From assembly GCA_022497155.1 (NCBI GenBank), contig MU385727.1, positions 186,001 through 250,000 of the forward strand: a stretch of 64,000 bases of DNA, written 5' to 3'. The notes under the pieces are model-generated. The model saw only the letters and a program-made list of their open reading frames with translations, had not been told where the DNA came from and ran no database searches. Below, one piece after another: positions 33,310-46,552 of the stretch. Source of the stretch: Whalleya microplaca (taxonomy: Eukaryota; Ascomycota; Sordariomycetes; Xylariales; Xylariaceae). Positions within the stretch are counted from its first letter, which is position 1, and each line of letters begins with the position of its first letter. The translations under genes and the position numbers were made by a program.

Positions 33310-35617
33310 GGTGACAACCGCGGTCCTGAGGCTATAGCTAGCTGTAGGAGGGGTCAGGTCAGAGAGACGTATAAAAGAGCAATCTGGTCAATTGAGCTCT
33401 AGGATATCTAGGATGGTCGGGAGTGGAGAGTGCGGTGGGAGAGACACGGCCTCTGGGAATCGCAGGTGATTCTCTTAAGGAAAGGAAGAGAAGAAGAAAA
33501 AAAGATGTTGTGGTGGAAGAGAAGGGAAGAAAGCAGGTGGAGAGGCTTTTGGCTGGCGATAAAAGAGGCTACATGGTACGCCGGCGGTACTACTACGTAC
33601 TACTGCGCAGTAAAGGGAAGCTGCCACTGGCCACAGCGGTTTTTAGCGCATGGAGCTGGTCCTGGCTGGGTGTTCTACATGTACTGGCAAAGACGGGCAA
33701 AGACTGGCGCAGGTATGTATCAGGGCGTGCAGGGTACTTCGGCTAAGACGAGTAGATACCTCCACTGTTTTACGCCGTCATCCGGCTGAATGGGCGAATC
33801 AGAGCAGACCCGATTACACCCAGCCAAAAAGAGGTGACCTCACAATGCTTTCTAGCCACTCTGCCTGTCTGCCACTGCACTGCACTGACAGATTTGATCC
33901 GATTTTCATGCGATCCTATATGTATATGTATCTTTATTGGGGTTTGGGGAAAAGCCCTGTTCGTCATCATGACAAAATAATTATATTTTTATATTTTTAT
34001 ATTTTCATGTTATTAAAATCATAGCACTTTGTATGTAGGCTGGCTTAGTATAATCTATGAATGTATGTACATAGATTCTTATCGCAAGTCGCTAACTAAT
34101 TCTTCTCATTTGCTCCCGGCATGCGGATGGATGAAAGCGGCTGTACGGCTAACAATTCCAAACACAGCGTAGGAGCAGACGAGGTATTTCGCGACTTCAA
34201 TACTTATATACTTAGATACTTACTTACTTAACCCTAGGAGGATTACTTTTAGCTCGATGCCTGTTGGTCAGCTGGTCTTGTTACACGGCCGTCTGAAATC
34301 ATACAATTGTGAACGCTGCTACAGCATACATACACGTGAGAGCCCTATACCAATCATTGCGGGCTCTCCGTAATAGCGATCCCTGATTCGTCGCTCGATT
34401 CCTTGGAGATATTATGTCAAATCAACAACACAATCTATTATTTATATTGTTCCATGTGATGTTTTTCCGTATGTCTCCCATGCTCTGGGATTATAAAGTG
34501 CTGCAAATGCTGCAAATGCTGCAAATCAATTCCCTTTCTCAGTCAGACAGCCAGCCTTGTAGCGAGCCCACTATACTGTAATATCCAGATTCTGATTGGT
34601 GAGCCCGGCAAGTCTACACGAATATTCCCAATTACAGTACACATATAGCGACCTATGCTTTTCTTGCATCCAAAATTGCTCACATTAGCCACATATCTCG
34701 GGTTTGCTAATGCCATGCCTAACAATTCCTAAGTACCTCATCGTTGCCGACGAAGTACCTCCCTTCCTGCCAGCCTTGTCTGCGCCCTGGTGCCCCCTCC
34801 CCCCCCCGGGTACCCTCTGGGCCCCCTTGCCCCTGGCGATTCTAGGTCCATAATTGAGGTCTGCAGGTCGACTTTTGCCAGGCCAAGAACAAAATTTGCT
34901 GCGTCTGGAGACCATGTGGGTGGGGCCCCATTGTCCAATCGGCCGGGGCACTCGTCAACAGGGGGGCATTATTGCCTCGATGCCGCGGCGTATCCTTCCC
35001 GACTCGAAACGTTGGCTTCGGTACCTGGGCCCCTAAAAGCCTGAGCACGAGAGAACCGATGCTTAGCACGTTCTTGTTTCCGTTGTGTGATCTCATCCAG
35101 TTACGGCTGCTGCTTTCCCTGCTTTTATTCTGAATTTTCGGCCTTTTTTTTTTTTTTTTTTTTACTGTGTACATAGTGTAGTTGGCAGAGTATGGCAGCT
35201 GAATTGTGTGGAGGATCACCTATTAGCATCTGCCATAATGCCGTTGGCCCGGGACTTTGATCCTTAGAGCGAGCCGGATCAAGTTCGGAGGCGCGGAGAT
35301 AGACCGACTTGCATACCTGATGCTTGGCATGTGAATCGTACAAAGTACACGTACTAGGTACCCCCTTCGTGGCAAGCATGGGCCACCCACGGCCCAAGAC
35401 GAACATGGAATTGCATTGCCTTGATTGCCATGGAAAAGTTTGACCCCACCAAACATTATCGACAATTATGTAACCCGGAAAATTCAGGTTGCAGCTGAAA
35501 GCGAGCAATAGCGATAGTGCTACGACACTGACAGGCAAACGACCACAACCTCATCTACACCTCACCCTCGACCAGTACACATCGTGATACTTCATCAACT
35601 CAAACAAAAAAATCACT
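33310..35617. other. Long divergent spacer, aconitase / BUD20
   Basis: 2.3 kb with no coding block I can support. It contains three copies of a TGCTGCAAA unit at about 34500-34527, a C-rich patch at 34790-34810 and a 20-nt T run at 35144-35163. Both promoters lie here. The size is large for housekeeping genes, so an unseen transcript is possible. Confidence 0.5.
35144..35163. repeat. T20 homopolymer
   Basis: Twenty consecutive T residues about 450 nt upstream of BUD20; such poly(dT) tracts commonly exclude nucleosomes in fungal promoters. Confidence 0.95.
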
Positions 35618-36047
35618 ATGGGCGTTACAAATAAGCGCACATTGACCAAGATCCGTCGCAAGACGAGGGATCTCGATCAGATCAAGGCCGACCTGCTGTC
35701 ACCGAAGCACCTGGCGCAATTCAAGGATGCCAAGGCAACGGAAGATCTGCCTGGCTTGGGGAAATGGTATTGCACCGAATGTGCTAAGTGGTTTGAGACC
35801 GAAGTGAGCCTCGTTGTTCACAGAAAAGGAAAGCCGCACAAGAGAAGGTACGTCATATCACATGGCAACATATTGTCATAATTGGTATCTAGTCTAACAG
35901 GCTTTATACATGTATAGAGTCAAGCAGCTGCAGGAAGAACCATACACTCAAAAAGAAGCCGAGGCTGCTGTTGGCCTGAGAACAGACAACGAAGGACCTG
36001 GACGATTTGACACGGCTGTTGATGGCGAGGTTACCATGACCACATGA
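35618..36047 (+). CDS. BUD20: Bud20/ZNF593-type C2H2 zinc-finger, pre-60S shuttling factor
   Basis: Two exons (35618-35847, 35918-36047) sum to 120 codons. The basic N-terminus has KIRRKTRDLDQIKADL and leads to DLPGLGKWYCTECAKWF, a C2H2 finger (CxxC then H-x5-H in VVHRKGKPHKRRVKQL). The C-terminal tail is YTQKEAEAAVGL. This is the compact Bud20 architecture. Bud20 joins late nuclear pre-60S ribosomal particles and helps their export; the human relative is ZNF593. The intron lies directly after the finger. With Rsa3 at 1.7 kb it is the second 60S-assembly gene in the window. The gene is convergent with DAM1, with only about 200 nt between the stops. Confidence 0.93.
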
Positions 36048-36249
36048 ACGGCGGGGATCTCCATCGTAATGTTCCTTCCCAATGAAGCTCTCGTAGAGTC
36101 ACTTTAAGGCTGTTCACGACAAATCTAGTCCGTCAAACACGCCACGACTAATGCTCTGCATTTCCATTACACAAGTACTCGAGCATACAGCCCGTCAGAT
36201 CATGGCTTGATGAGAATTGGTGTCGAGGCTCAGGACTCTTGCATCTTGC

Positions 36250-37049
36250 TCACCGCAAGCCTCTAACTCTTGGTTTCACAAGACCACTTGCGCGACCTCT
36301 TCCCGTTCCAGCCCGGCCCCTCGATTGTGTGCCGCCTCTCGTCGATGGACCGGGCACACGGGATTGACGACTTTCGGGTGTCGCGAACCGCTTCGGGGTT
36401 GGTTTGGAGGCAGTGGATGGGTTCTCCACAAAGGTCGTGTCCGTAGTCCTAAAGAGAAGATTAGAGAGGGAGGTTCAATGATGAACCTCGCACAATACAA
36501 TAATACTTACATAAATGTCGTATCACCGTCTATATCTGCTGCTCGCTCTGTACTTCGGGGTCGGACTACTAAATAACTTTGTTAGCGACTGATTTGCTGC
36601 GCGCTCGTCGTTTCCGTACCTGTTTGATCCTCGTTCTGCCTCGCCCTACGAAACGATTCTGGGATCGGTCCCTATAGATATATATCCATTAGCCAATCGT
36701 TCAATTCCTTGATGGCCATAGCATGCCTCCTTACCTCCGGAAAATCAACACAGAAAGCATTCATGTTCAGCCCGTACAAGAAGCTGGCGAAGCTCTCACT
36801 AAAGCGCGCCAAGCTCTCGTGCATCAGCTGGAAATGCATCATGTTCGCCTCCAGATCGGCCACGGCGTCGGAAAGCTCCGCAAACGCGGGTTCGAAGGTG
36901 TTCAAGGGGAAGGGCTCGCTGCCCTCGACGCTCCGTTGGGCGGATTCGCGGAACGAGGACCGGGACGAGGGGCGGAGCGGTGTTGTCGGACGCGACCTCG
37001 ACGTGGAACGCTGGCGTTTCGAGCTATCGTGACCTTCGCTCGCAGACAT
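36250..37049 (-). CDS. DAM1: DASH complex subunit Dam1
   Basis: Four exons (36735-37049, 36620-36671, 36511-36568, 36250-36448) sum to 208 codons; exons 2 and 3 are only 52 and 58 nt. The Ser/Arg-rich N-terminus (SKRQRSTSRSRPTTPLRPSSR) precedes the Dam1 domain: FAELSDAVADLEANMMHFQLMH, ESLARFSESFASFLYGLNMNAF and CVDFPEGPIPESFRRARQ. The C-terminal tail is low-complexity, basic and Gly-rich (RVPGPSTRGGTQSRG, RGRASGLVKPRVRGLR) and suits microtubule binding. Dam1 is the ring-forming kinetochore component that couples chromosomes to microtubule plus ends and is regulated by Aurora B phosphorylation; the Ser/Arg-rich segment offers plausible sites. Confidence 0.92.
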
Positions 37050-38128
37050 CTTCGCAGCTTCGCCAAGGATGTGGTTCGTTCGTTCCTAACTTCAGATTTC
37101 TCCGATTCGTCCGAGTCTGTACTTTATTATTGTCTTATGTGTGATCGGACGAAATGTCGTTGGGGAAAAAAGGAACAGATCCAATTTACTGTACTGTACT
37201 TGGTAAACTGTATGTATGTAGTGAAGATCGCGAACCAATTTCTCAATGCAACCCCCCAAACAAGGACCCCCAGATCGGATTGTTTTAGCGGCGAGGGGAG
37301 ATTCAGCTATCGAGGCGGGGAGACCTGGTGGGGTTACCGCGAGTTTCCGCCGATCAGGCACGTGCTCCCTGAAGCTTTCCGGCGGCTTTCAGGGCAATGT
37401 CTGGCATGCCCACCCGGCATAGTGGAACCTTGAGGTGACGTAACCTTGTTAGACATCTTGTACATACATAGATTCGGAGAAGTTGGCCCCCCGAAACTCG
37501 GATAATAGCATCTCTAATACTTTGTAGATAACCTGTTCTGCAAAGTTCAAACACCGAACGGGTCTGTTTTACAACTTACAATTTCGACTATTGTCTTAGC
37601 CTTCACTTGGCTCATTAGACAGGCAGACAGACGGACAGACAAACCCCTTTACATACGCTATACCTAGGTATCTATATTATATACCTACTTCGCAGCCTCT
37701 TTCTCTCTCTCTCTCTCTATTCTACATACCTAGTTGTGTTGGTGATAATCTCGGGGTCTCAATTCCTTCCACTATCAACTTATCAAGTATATATGCACGG
37801 AATAGATAGACTAATCCCCGTATATCCACTGATTCCCGAGACTCAATACCATTGGTAGATCCAGACTGCGGCCAAGCTACCCTCCCTTCCGTTCGCGCTC
37901 GTATACCATAGTTATACCGCATACGTCAACGCAACACCCGTTCAGCCTCCTTGAACTTTGCAGTGTTTCAGTTGCTGCTTGACGCGCTGTCAGCAGCTCT
38001 GGACATCCATTGCCCTCGCACCGGTCTTTTTCCCAACACTTGTGTGAGCTGCGCCTGGTTCACTCTAATAAGAGAACCTTCTGCGCCAACCATCCGTTCC
38101 GGGCCAGCCGGACATTGCGAATCCTTTT
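37050..38128. promoter_or_regulatory. Divergent intergenic region, DAM1 / CSR1-like gene
   Basis: Contains a CT repeat (about 37697-37719) and a CAGACAGACGGACAGAC stretch. Both flanking genes start outward from it. No other gene is seen. Confidence 0.5.
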
Positions 38129-40182
<2,054 letters not shown>

Positions 40183-40514
40183 AAGGGCACTGGAATGGAA
40201 TGGAATCAATCAATCAAGTATAAATACCTACCTAGATGAGGCATGATGAGACGGAGTAAAAAAAGGAAGGGATACTGGACTGGATTGTGTACACTCCGTA
40301 TAGAAAAACTTCAACAATGGACACATCAAAAGACAGTCGGGCGGATCCAGGAATTTTCTTCTCTTTTTTCTCTTCCATGCTAGATCTCTCGCTTCATTGT
40401 GCTCGGTACATGTCAGGCATCTCCATCTCCCCATGTAGACGCCCCCTTCTCCTCCCTGCACGTGAAAATACAGGCAGGATATGCTGCTTTGCTGCCTCTA
40501 TGTAGGCGAGCAGT
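40183..40514. other. Convergent intergenic spacer
   Basis: 330 nt between the stops of the Csr1-like and HINT genes; contains TGGAA and ATCA units but no coding sequence. Confidence 0.5.
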
Positions 40515-41490
40515 TTACATCTTGGCCTTGATTTCCTCGAACAGCGCCTTCAGCGCGTCCATGTCCGTCTTCTGCTGGGGCCAGCCGACTACGAGGCCTT
40601 GCTCCTCGTTCGGCTTGGGGATCTAGATGAGAACAAGTCGGTCAGTAGATAGTCAGTCGAGTGATTAGCTGGCGGCGGCTTACCATGTGGAAGTGAACCT
40701 GTTGGTATGTACTTGGTCAGCTTCAAGTGGCCATATTATCATTTATTCGTATATCTGTCAAGGACTCGCAGATTATCCGTACGTAACGAGTAACCGCAGA
40801 GAGAAGGGGAGATGAATATATATGAAAGGGGAAAAAAAAAAATTAGAAGACAGACAAAACTCACGTGGTCCACCTCCTGATGCGCAATCCGCCCGTTGTT
40901 CTGCAGGATGTTGTAATTCGTGGCCCCGGTCGCCGTGACCAGCTTCTTAGCCACGGGCTAGATCCATCGCGATGCTCATCGTCAGTCCCATGTCTCACGT
41001 CCCACACACATGCGCAAACCACAAGCAAGGAGGAGGAGGAGGAGGAGGTGGTGGTGGTGGCCCATTACATACCAGGATCTCACTCAGGTGCTCATCCGGG
41101 ATGTCGGAGAGCTTCTCGCCGTGGAACTTGGGAATCACGAGCTGTGGTGTTGCTTAGGTGTTAGTCGCGTGTGCGGCTGCTAACGTAAGTGGGAGAGAGG
41201 GGGGGTCCTCCTCACGGCATGGCCTCGGCTCAGTGGGCCGATGTCTAGGAAGGCGAGAGTCTTGTCGCTCTCGAAGAGCTTGAAGCTGGGGATCTCGCCT
41301 GTTTCTGGGTGTCAGTCGCGTGCGTCGTGCGAACGGAATACATGAGAAATAAATATGAGGTGGTTGATGCAAGTTCGACAGGTCGATGAGAGTGAATAGT
41401 GAAGCTGAATGAGTGTATGGGGTTTACTGCATGGGCTTACTTGCCTTTGATGATCTTGCAGAAGATGCAGGCTGCCATTTTGGATGTCAT
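40515..41490 (-). CDS. HNT1: HIT-family nucleotide phosphoramidase (HINT1/Hnt1-like)
   Basis: Six exons (41445-41490, 41216-41298, 41073-41141, 40865-40957, 40684-40698, 40515-40622) sum to 138 codons. The protein shows CIFCKIIKGEIPSFKLFES, TLAFLDIGPLSRGHALVIPKFH, NYNILQNNGRIAHQEVDH and the histidine triad HVHFHM (residues about 97-102), followed by IPKPNEEQGLVVGW. HINT enzymes hydrolyse adenosine 5'-phosphoramidates and aminoacyl-adenylates. Exon 5 is only 15 nt and encodes VHFHM, most of the active-site triad. The first intron starts with GC rather than GT (AAAG|GCAAGT); no nearby GT donor keeps the frame. A GGA/GGT tract (41030-41061) fills part of the third intron. An alternative start four codons downstream (41478) is equally possible. 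Confidence 0.93.
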
Positions 41491-43830
41491 TGACTGGATA
41501 TGGCCGAAATAGACTCTTCAATTGCTTGTGGATGTTTGATATTGTTGGTGGTCAGATGTGTAGTCAATGGCCTTCGATGAGCTCCCAACATAAGTACTTT
41601 GTAGCTTCAATGTTGGTTTTAACGTAGCTCGGTATCACGGCAGGATAGACGTCAGATGGAGGGGCAGCAGCAAAGCCCCTCTAACATGGCTGCATGGCTG
41701 CATGGCTGCATGGCTGCATAGGAACTATGGCAAAATTTCGGCAGATACATATATGTTTGGGCATTTCAGTACATATAAAATCTTGGAAATCAATTAAAAG
41801 GTGTAGACACAAGCGATCGCAAGCAACTAAAGTTCATGGATCACCAAAAACCAGAATGCAAAGGAACGAAAGAATGTATGTGGAAATGATAATGAAGGTC
41901 GCAAATGCATGGCAAAAGAGAATAGAGAAAAAAATTGCAGCAAAAAAACTGCCCATAGGCAAAAATGAATCTGGGTGCTCCAGAATATTGGTTCCAAAGA
42001 TTAGGCAACGGAGCTTGGTGGGTTGAACATGGTCAAATTTGGTAAAAGGCAAAATCTGAATTCACGTATCCAATCCCGCTCCTAACTGAATCACTGTCTT
42101 ATTATTACTTATAACCCTGACCTCCCAGCAGCACAGACCATGTAATCTGCCAAACCTCAATCCGTAAACAGATTGAAACTTAATAGCCAGCGACACTTGC
42201 GAAAGACAAAATCTCACAAAGCAAAATAAGTAAAGTCATATTGACAACTTGAAAGGTTACATGCCGATTACTTGTGCTTTGTTTGTGGCTTTTCATATTG
42301 TGACTTGACTATTCAGATATGTACTGAAATGGCATCACTACCTACAAAATTAGAAGCCAGAGGTCGCAATAAAAAGAGGTTATTCCGTAGATGAATTGAC
42401 TTTACGATCGCTTGGTCCAGTGATAGGGCTTGCCAATTCTTGATAACGGGTCTATCAGTCCTGCATTGGCCCTTCCTAGGCAGCTAAGTAGCTATGAGAT
42501 GACACCCAACTCTTAGTTAACGAAACATAGCCTAATACCTACCTTTACCCTCGCACAGGATCTAGATAGTCATCTTAGCGATTCGTTTGATGAGCTTCCT
42601 CTGATCGTTCCAATATCTATGTTACTCATTGAGGAGCTATCATCTACGGAGTCGCCAGAGTTGAGCAGATAGGGGAATTGTGATATGGGGAACTTCACCA
42701 TCTTGAAGGGTAGTTATCTCACTAGATCTTACTATCTTTGAGAGATGAAGAATTCCAAGCTCGATATGAACTTAAATACCGTGGATATCGATTCTGATTG
42801 CCTACAGGGCTATGTATACGAGACATTTGTTAACGGCGGGTATTCCAGGTTCGTTATCAAGGGCAGAAGTGATTTTATGGCCTCAGTCTGTTTTTTCATA
42901 CGAAGCTTCAGAATTGGAAGCGACACCCTGATGAAAGCTACTCCTATGACCATAAAGAAAGTTCTCGCGAAACAGCATACTTTGGAGTAAATACTGAGGA
43001 ACTGCGGTATGTCAAGCAGATATGGGGCCAGGATAACTGCATCAAGTAGGCTCAGAGTGTTCGGCCTCCAGGTAATTTAGAGGATAACCCGAAAGGGGAT
43101 TACGTTGATAGGATATATCAAATCGCACGCGAGCAATGGGACAATTCTGAATAGGAACGTTATGAAGCTTCAGCAGTTGTAAGAGATCTCGATGGGTGGG
43201 TCGATTTGGGGGGTTGAAGGGAATGAAAAGGACTAAAGAGAAGCGACTGGGAACTACTATATTAAGACTGATCAACCCGATTTTAAAGTCAAGCTTCATC
43301 CTATGGATGGAATCCATGGCTCGCGCCTTTGGTTGATATTGATTTTTAGAATTTATTGGTTGATATATGGAATAATCAGATAGGCTCGTGAATCAAAAGA
43401 CACTGGATTGATACTACTGTGAGGGATCGACTTGCGACATAGCAGTCAAGAAGGACATAGTGAGATGGTGAATGGCCGCCTAACATGTCAGGGATACGAT
43501 ACGCCAGTTTCAATGAGCGTTCCTGATGGAGATCCGTGAAGCAATACAGGAAGTCGAGTATGTAAAATCCCTGAGAGCCCCGTGACCTAGGCCAACATAT
43601 TAACGAGCCATCCTCTCTTGTGAATAATGCTAGAATTTGAAGGGCGGTTCGGTGCAGCAGAAACCGGTACACCAAAAGATGCTCCCGTGCCTAATTTCTA
43701 AAATTATCTACACCTTCGAGTTTCTAGGTTCGTTTTTCTTGTGATAGGGACGCTTCACAGTCCTCCTCTTGACCCTAGCCTTCTTTTCTATTCGTTTTCG
43801 TTCCGCTGCCTTCCAGTCGTATTCATTAGC
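41491..43830. other. Long AT-rich intergenic region, no gene supported
   Basis: Short frames of 60-110 codons occur on both strands, but none resembles a family. It starts with the HINT promoter and a CATGGCTG tandem repeat (41685-41719). It marks the entry into the sparser 41.5-49.9 kb region. Confidence 0.45.
41685..41719. repeat. Tandem CATGGCTG x4
   Basis: Four exact 8-bp copies plus a partial fifth, about 200 nt upstream of the HINT gene. Confidence 0.95.
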
Positions 43831-44763
43831 CTAGAACTTAACGTACTTTGTGGGAGACGGTAATTCGGCTTCGGTCCGCCTCAAACGACATAAATAATCG
43901 CGATCAGGAAATACTCGGTACCACACGTGAGGCTCTTCCAATGTATGCTTGTGCCAGCGGTTGTGGTCCTCGATCATTAGTTCAAGTTCCACATAGTCCT
44001 GAAATGTCAACCCCTCAATAATATCAGAGGATACCAACCCAGAAGTCTCATCTAAGAATCGATGAGGGACAGTCCATGCGCTGCTGAGATCATTGATCTT
44101 GCCCTCGAGATAGTTGCCTTCGAGATCACGACATACTATTCCTACTCGATGTAGTTGTTTCAAATGTCTTCCCATTCTCCCAACGTCCTTAGATTTTAGA
44201 TATCCAGTATCCCTATCTCGTAGCTCTTTCACCAGCGCATAAATGGGGAACACATCTTTTCCGGGATCATATTCTTCATTTTCGGGACCTGGCAACCAAT
44301 ATATGTCCGACATGAAATCCATTTTGCGTAAAGTTAACTCCTGGCATAGATTTGGGTGTGTCTCCTTGTCAAACCTGAGATACCCGTAACATTTCGTGGC
44401 CAGGTGCTCGTTGTTAGTCTCCTTGAGTCGTCCATATGCTCGACACTCGCAGTTAAAAGGGAGTACCTCCTTGCCGATATCGTCCCATGTTAACTTTTTC
44501 ATAATCTCCGGAGATGGAAAAATATAATTTGGAATACATTCAGCAGGATGTAGGATTTTAAACTGAGATGGTGAGTTTTACCGAGACATGGATTTCTTGC
44601 TCAAACACTAACCATTTTGAGGGCGTAATGTTTATCGTCGATTGAGATTTCCCATACCACCGAGTGGTCACCGGACCCGAGCCTTTTTAAATTTGACATC
44701 AGGCTGCTTGCCATCACCCCCAAATGGCGCAACTTTAGGGCCGGGAATGTCGGGGAGTTCCAT
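43831..44763 (-). pseudogene. FTA2-like (Sim4-complex FTA2 / kinase-fold) gene with a one-base frameshift in exon 1
   Basis: Two exons are clear (44613-44763 and 43831-44562). From the ATG at 44763 the frame reads ELPDIPGPKVAPFGGDGKQ and DVKFK, as FTA2-family proteins begin, then fails at an A5 run (plus-strand T5 at 44684-44688). The next frame immediately resumes with the family's glycine-rich loop LGSGDHSVVWEISIDDKHYALKM. Exon 1 is 151 nt, one more than fits the 732-nt exon 2. Exon 2 is intact: FKILHPAECIPNYIFPSPEIM, PFNCECRAYGRLKE, HLATKCYGYL, LHRVGIVCRDLEGNYLEGKINDLSSAWTVPH. An in-frame ATG at 44699 could still give a shorter intact protein without the first 22 residues. So this is a pseudogene, a truncated functional copy or a base-calling error. 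Family function is uncertain outside fission yeast. Confidence 0.72.
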
Positions 44764-45808
44764 ATGAAATCCTCTAGGTTACTGTATCGAACTCAACGTT
44801 GGATTCTCATGTCTAGGCAAGAGAGGATAGATATGTATTAACTCTTTGTTAAAGACAAATCTAGACCATTAATTCATACTGGCCCTCGCTACCATGGTGC
44901 GCAACAAGTAGCGGGACAGGAAAGGACAAAGCAATCTCTGAAAACGTGTCACTGTCTGAAGCATGATGCAATTTGTCCTGGAGATGTATTCTTAGAAGAA
45001 CCACTTATAAGCCTCTCTCCTATTCGATTCTAAGGACAAGATTTAGTTGCAGACATATCCGATTCTGACTCTATTAGAATCACACGACGGTCTTTCAAAT
45101 TTTCGCTTCAATATCCAACACCGGAGAATTTGTTCTCAAATATTTCTTCAGCGCCCTGGAACTTCTGGGCTTCTTCCTGTATTGGATCTTGCTTCATTGC
45201 ATCATTCTCAAGAACATGACAGTGCTTCTCATCCAGGCTCACCATCAGTATTGCTCAAACTGAAAACTCGGGGGCCATTCTCTCATCCTTGTTCCAATCC
45301 CAGGCAACAGGCATCGTTGTGACCCTCGTTCTTGGCTTATTTGGACCAGATTGGTTCGGTAGAGTTCACACCCTGCAAACTAATACCTCCTTATCTGTGT
45401 AAATGAACTCATTTGGTGTCTTTGCAATTACACAATAAGTGGCCAATCCATTAACAGGCTGCACTAGGGAGCGGCTCTGATTCAAATCGAGCGTTTCATC
45501 TTCCTTGAGTTCTTGTGCTTGAGAAGGCGGTCATCTTGGCTAATCACGGATAGCAGTAAATACGTGTTAATAGTTGGAGGTAGTAAGTATTGATTTTATG
45601 TGTGCAGATGACAGATAGATGCGTTGCGGGGATGTTCCTCCAGAAATCGGAGATAATCAACAACAGCACAGTACCTATCTATAAATACCTGACCTCTCGC
45701 CTAAACCTAGGGGCACAAGACTTCACTAGTTGGACAATACACATCTGATCTCCATTTTCATGTGAAACCTGAGGCTATACTGATGATTCATCGTTATTTT
45801 TTTTCAAC
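44764..45808. other. Divergent intergenic region, no gene supported
   Basis: Lies between the FTA2-like gene and the maleate isomerase-like gene. One 91-codon frame (45047-45322) shows no family resemblance and no splice partners. Confidence 0.45.
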
Positions 45809-46552
45809 ATGCCATTGAAACTAGGCATACTCGTGCCATCCTCTAACACAGCATTGGAGCCCCTAACCACCGCGATCATCTCATCGCTCGGCCCGGACGT
45901 CACGGTGCACTTCTCCCGCTTCCCCGTGACCCAGATCTCACTCGAGCCATCCGCGCTCTCACAATTCGACGTAGACGGGCCGATCCTGTCGGCGGCCCTT
46001 CTGCTAGCAGACGCCAAGGTCGATGTTATAGGATGGTCCGGTACCTCCGGGGGCTGGCTGGGCTTCGACCAAGACGAGAGGCTGTGCAAAACTATCACGG
46101 ATACATTCAGGGTCCCGGCCACGACGTCGACTCTAGCCCTAGAGAAAGCCCTGGATATGCTCGGGGCGATGAAGTTCGCGCTCGTCACGCCGTACCTTCA
46201 TGAGGTGCAGTCTCGTATCATTAGAGTGTTTTCCAACAATGGGTATAGGATTGTATCCGAGAGCCATGCTGGCATCTCTGAAAATGTCAAGATTGCGGAA
46301 TTGAGCGAGAAGGCCTTGGATACGCTGGTGGAAGAGGTTATGGATGCAGGCAAGGGCGAGGTGCAGGCTATCTCGACATTCTGTACGAACTTGAAGACGG
46401 CGCAGATGGCTACTAAATGGGAACGCCAATATGGAGTGCCGGTGCTGGATACAGTGTCGGTAGTGATCTGGGACATGTTGAATTTGGGAGGTGAGGACAC
46501 TGGCAAGATCAGAGGATGGGGTAAGATATTTCACTTATCCTGGAGGCCTTAA
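45809..46552 (+). CDS. Maleate isomerase / arylmalonate decarboxylase-type protein (Asp/Glu racemase superfamily)
   Basis: Single exon of 247 codons plus stop. The N-terminal strand LGILVPSSNTALEPLT has the superfamily's conserved N-T-x-x-E motif, followed by VHFSRFPVTQI. The first active-site loop reads VIGWSGTSGGWLG (Gly78-Thr79-Ser80). The second half has MKFALVTPYL, VEEVMDAGKGEVQAISTFCTNLKT (Cys192) and GVPVLDTVSVVIWDML. Racemases and maleate isomerases of this superfamily use two cysteines, one in each loop. Here the first is Gly and only Cys192 remains, as in bacterial arylmalonate decarboxylase. The substrate is unknown. It sits in the gene-sparse part of the window with no obvious pathway partner, so a role in dicarboxylate or aromatic-acid catabolism is only a guess. 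Confidence 0.82.
   Translation: MPLKLGILVPSSNTALEPLTTAIISSLGPDVTVHFSRFPVTQISLEPSALSQFDVDGPILSAALLLADAKVDVIGWSGTSGGWLGFDQDERLCKTITDTFRVPATTSTLALEKALDMLGAMKFALVTPYLHEVQSRIIRVFSNNGYRIVSESHAGISENVKIAELSEKALDTLVEEVMDAGKGEVQAISTFCTNLKTAQMATKWERQYGVPVLDTVSVVIWDMLNLGGEDTGKIRGWGKIFHLSWRP

Noticed and set aside
45047..45322. 91-codon plus-strand frame as a small gene
   Set aside because: No family resemblance, biased composition or splice partners.
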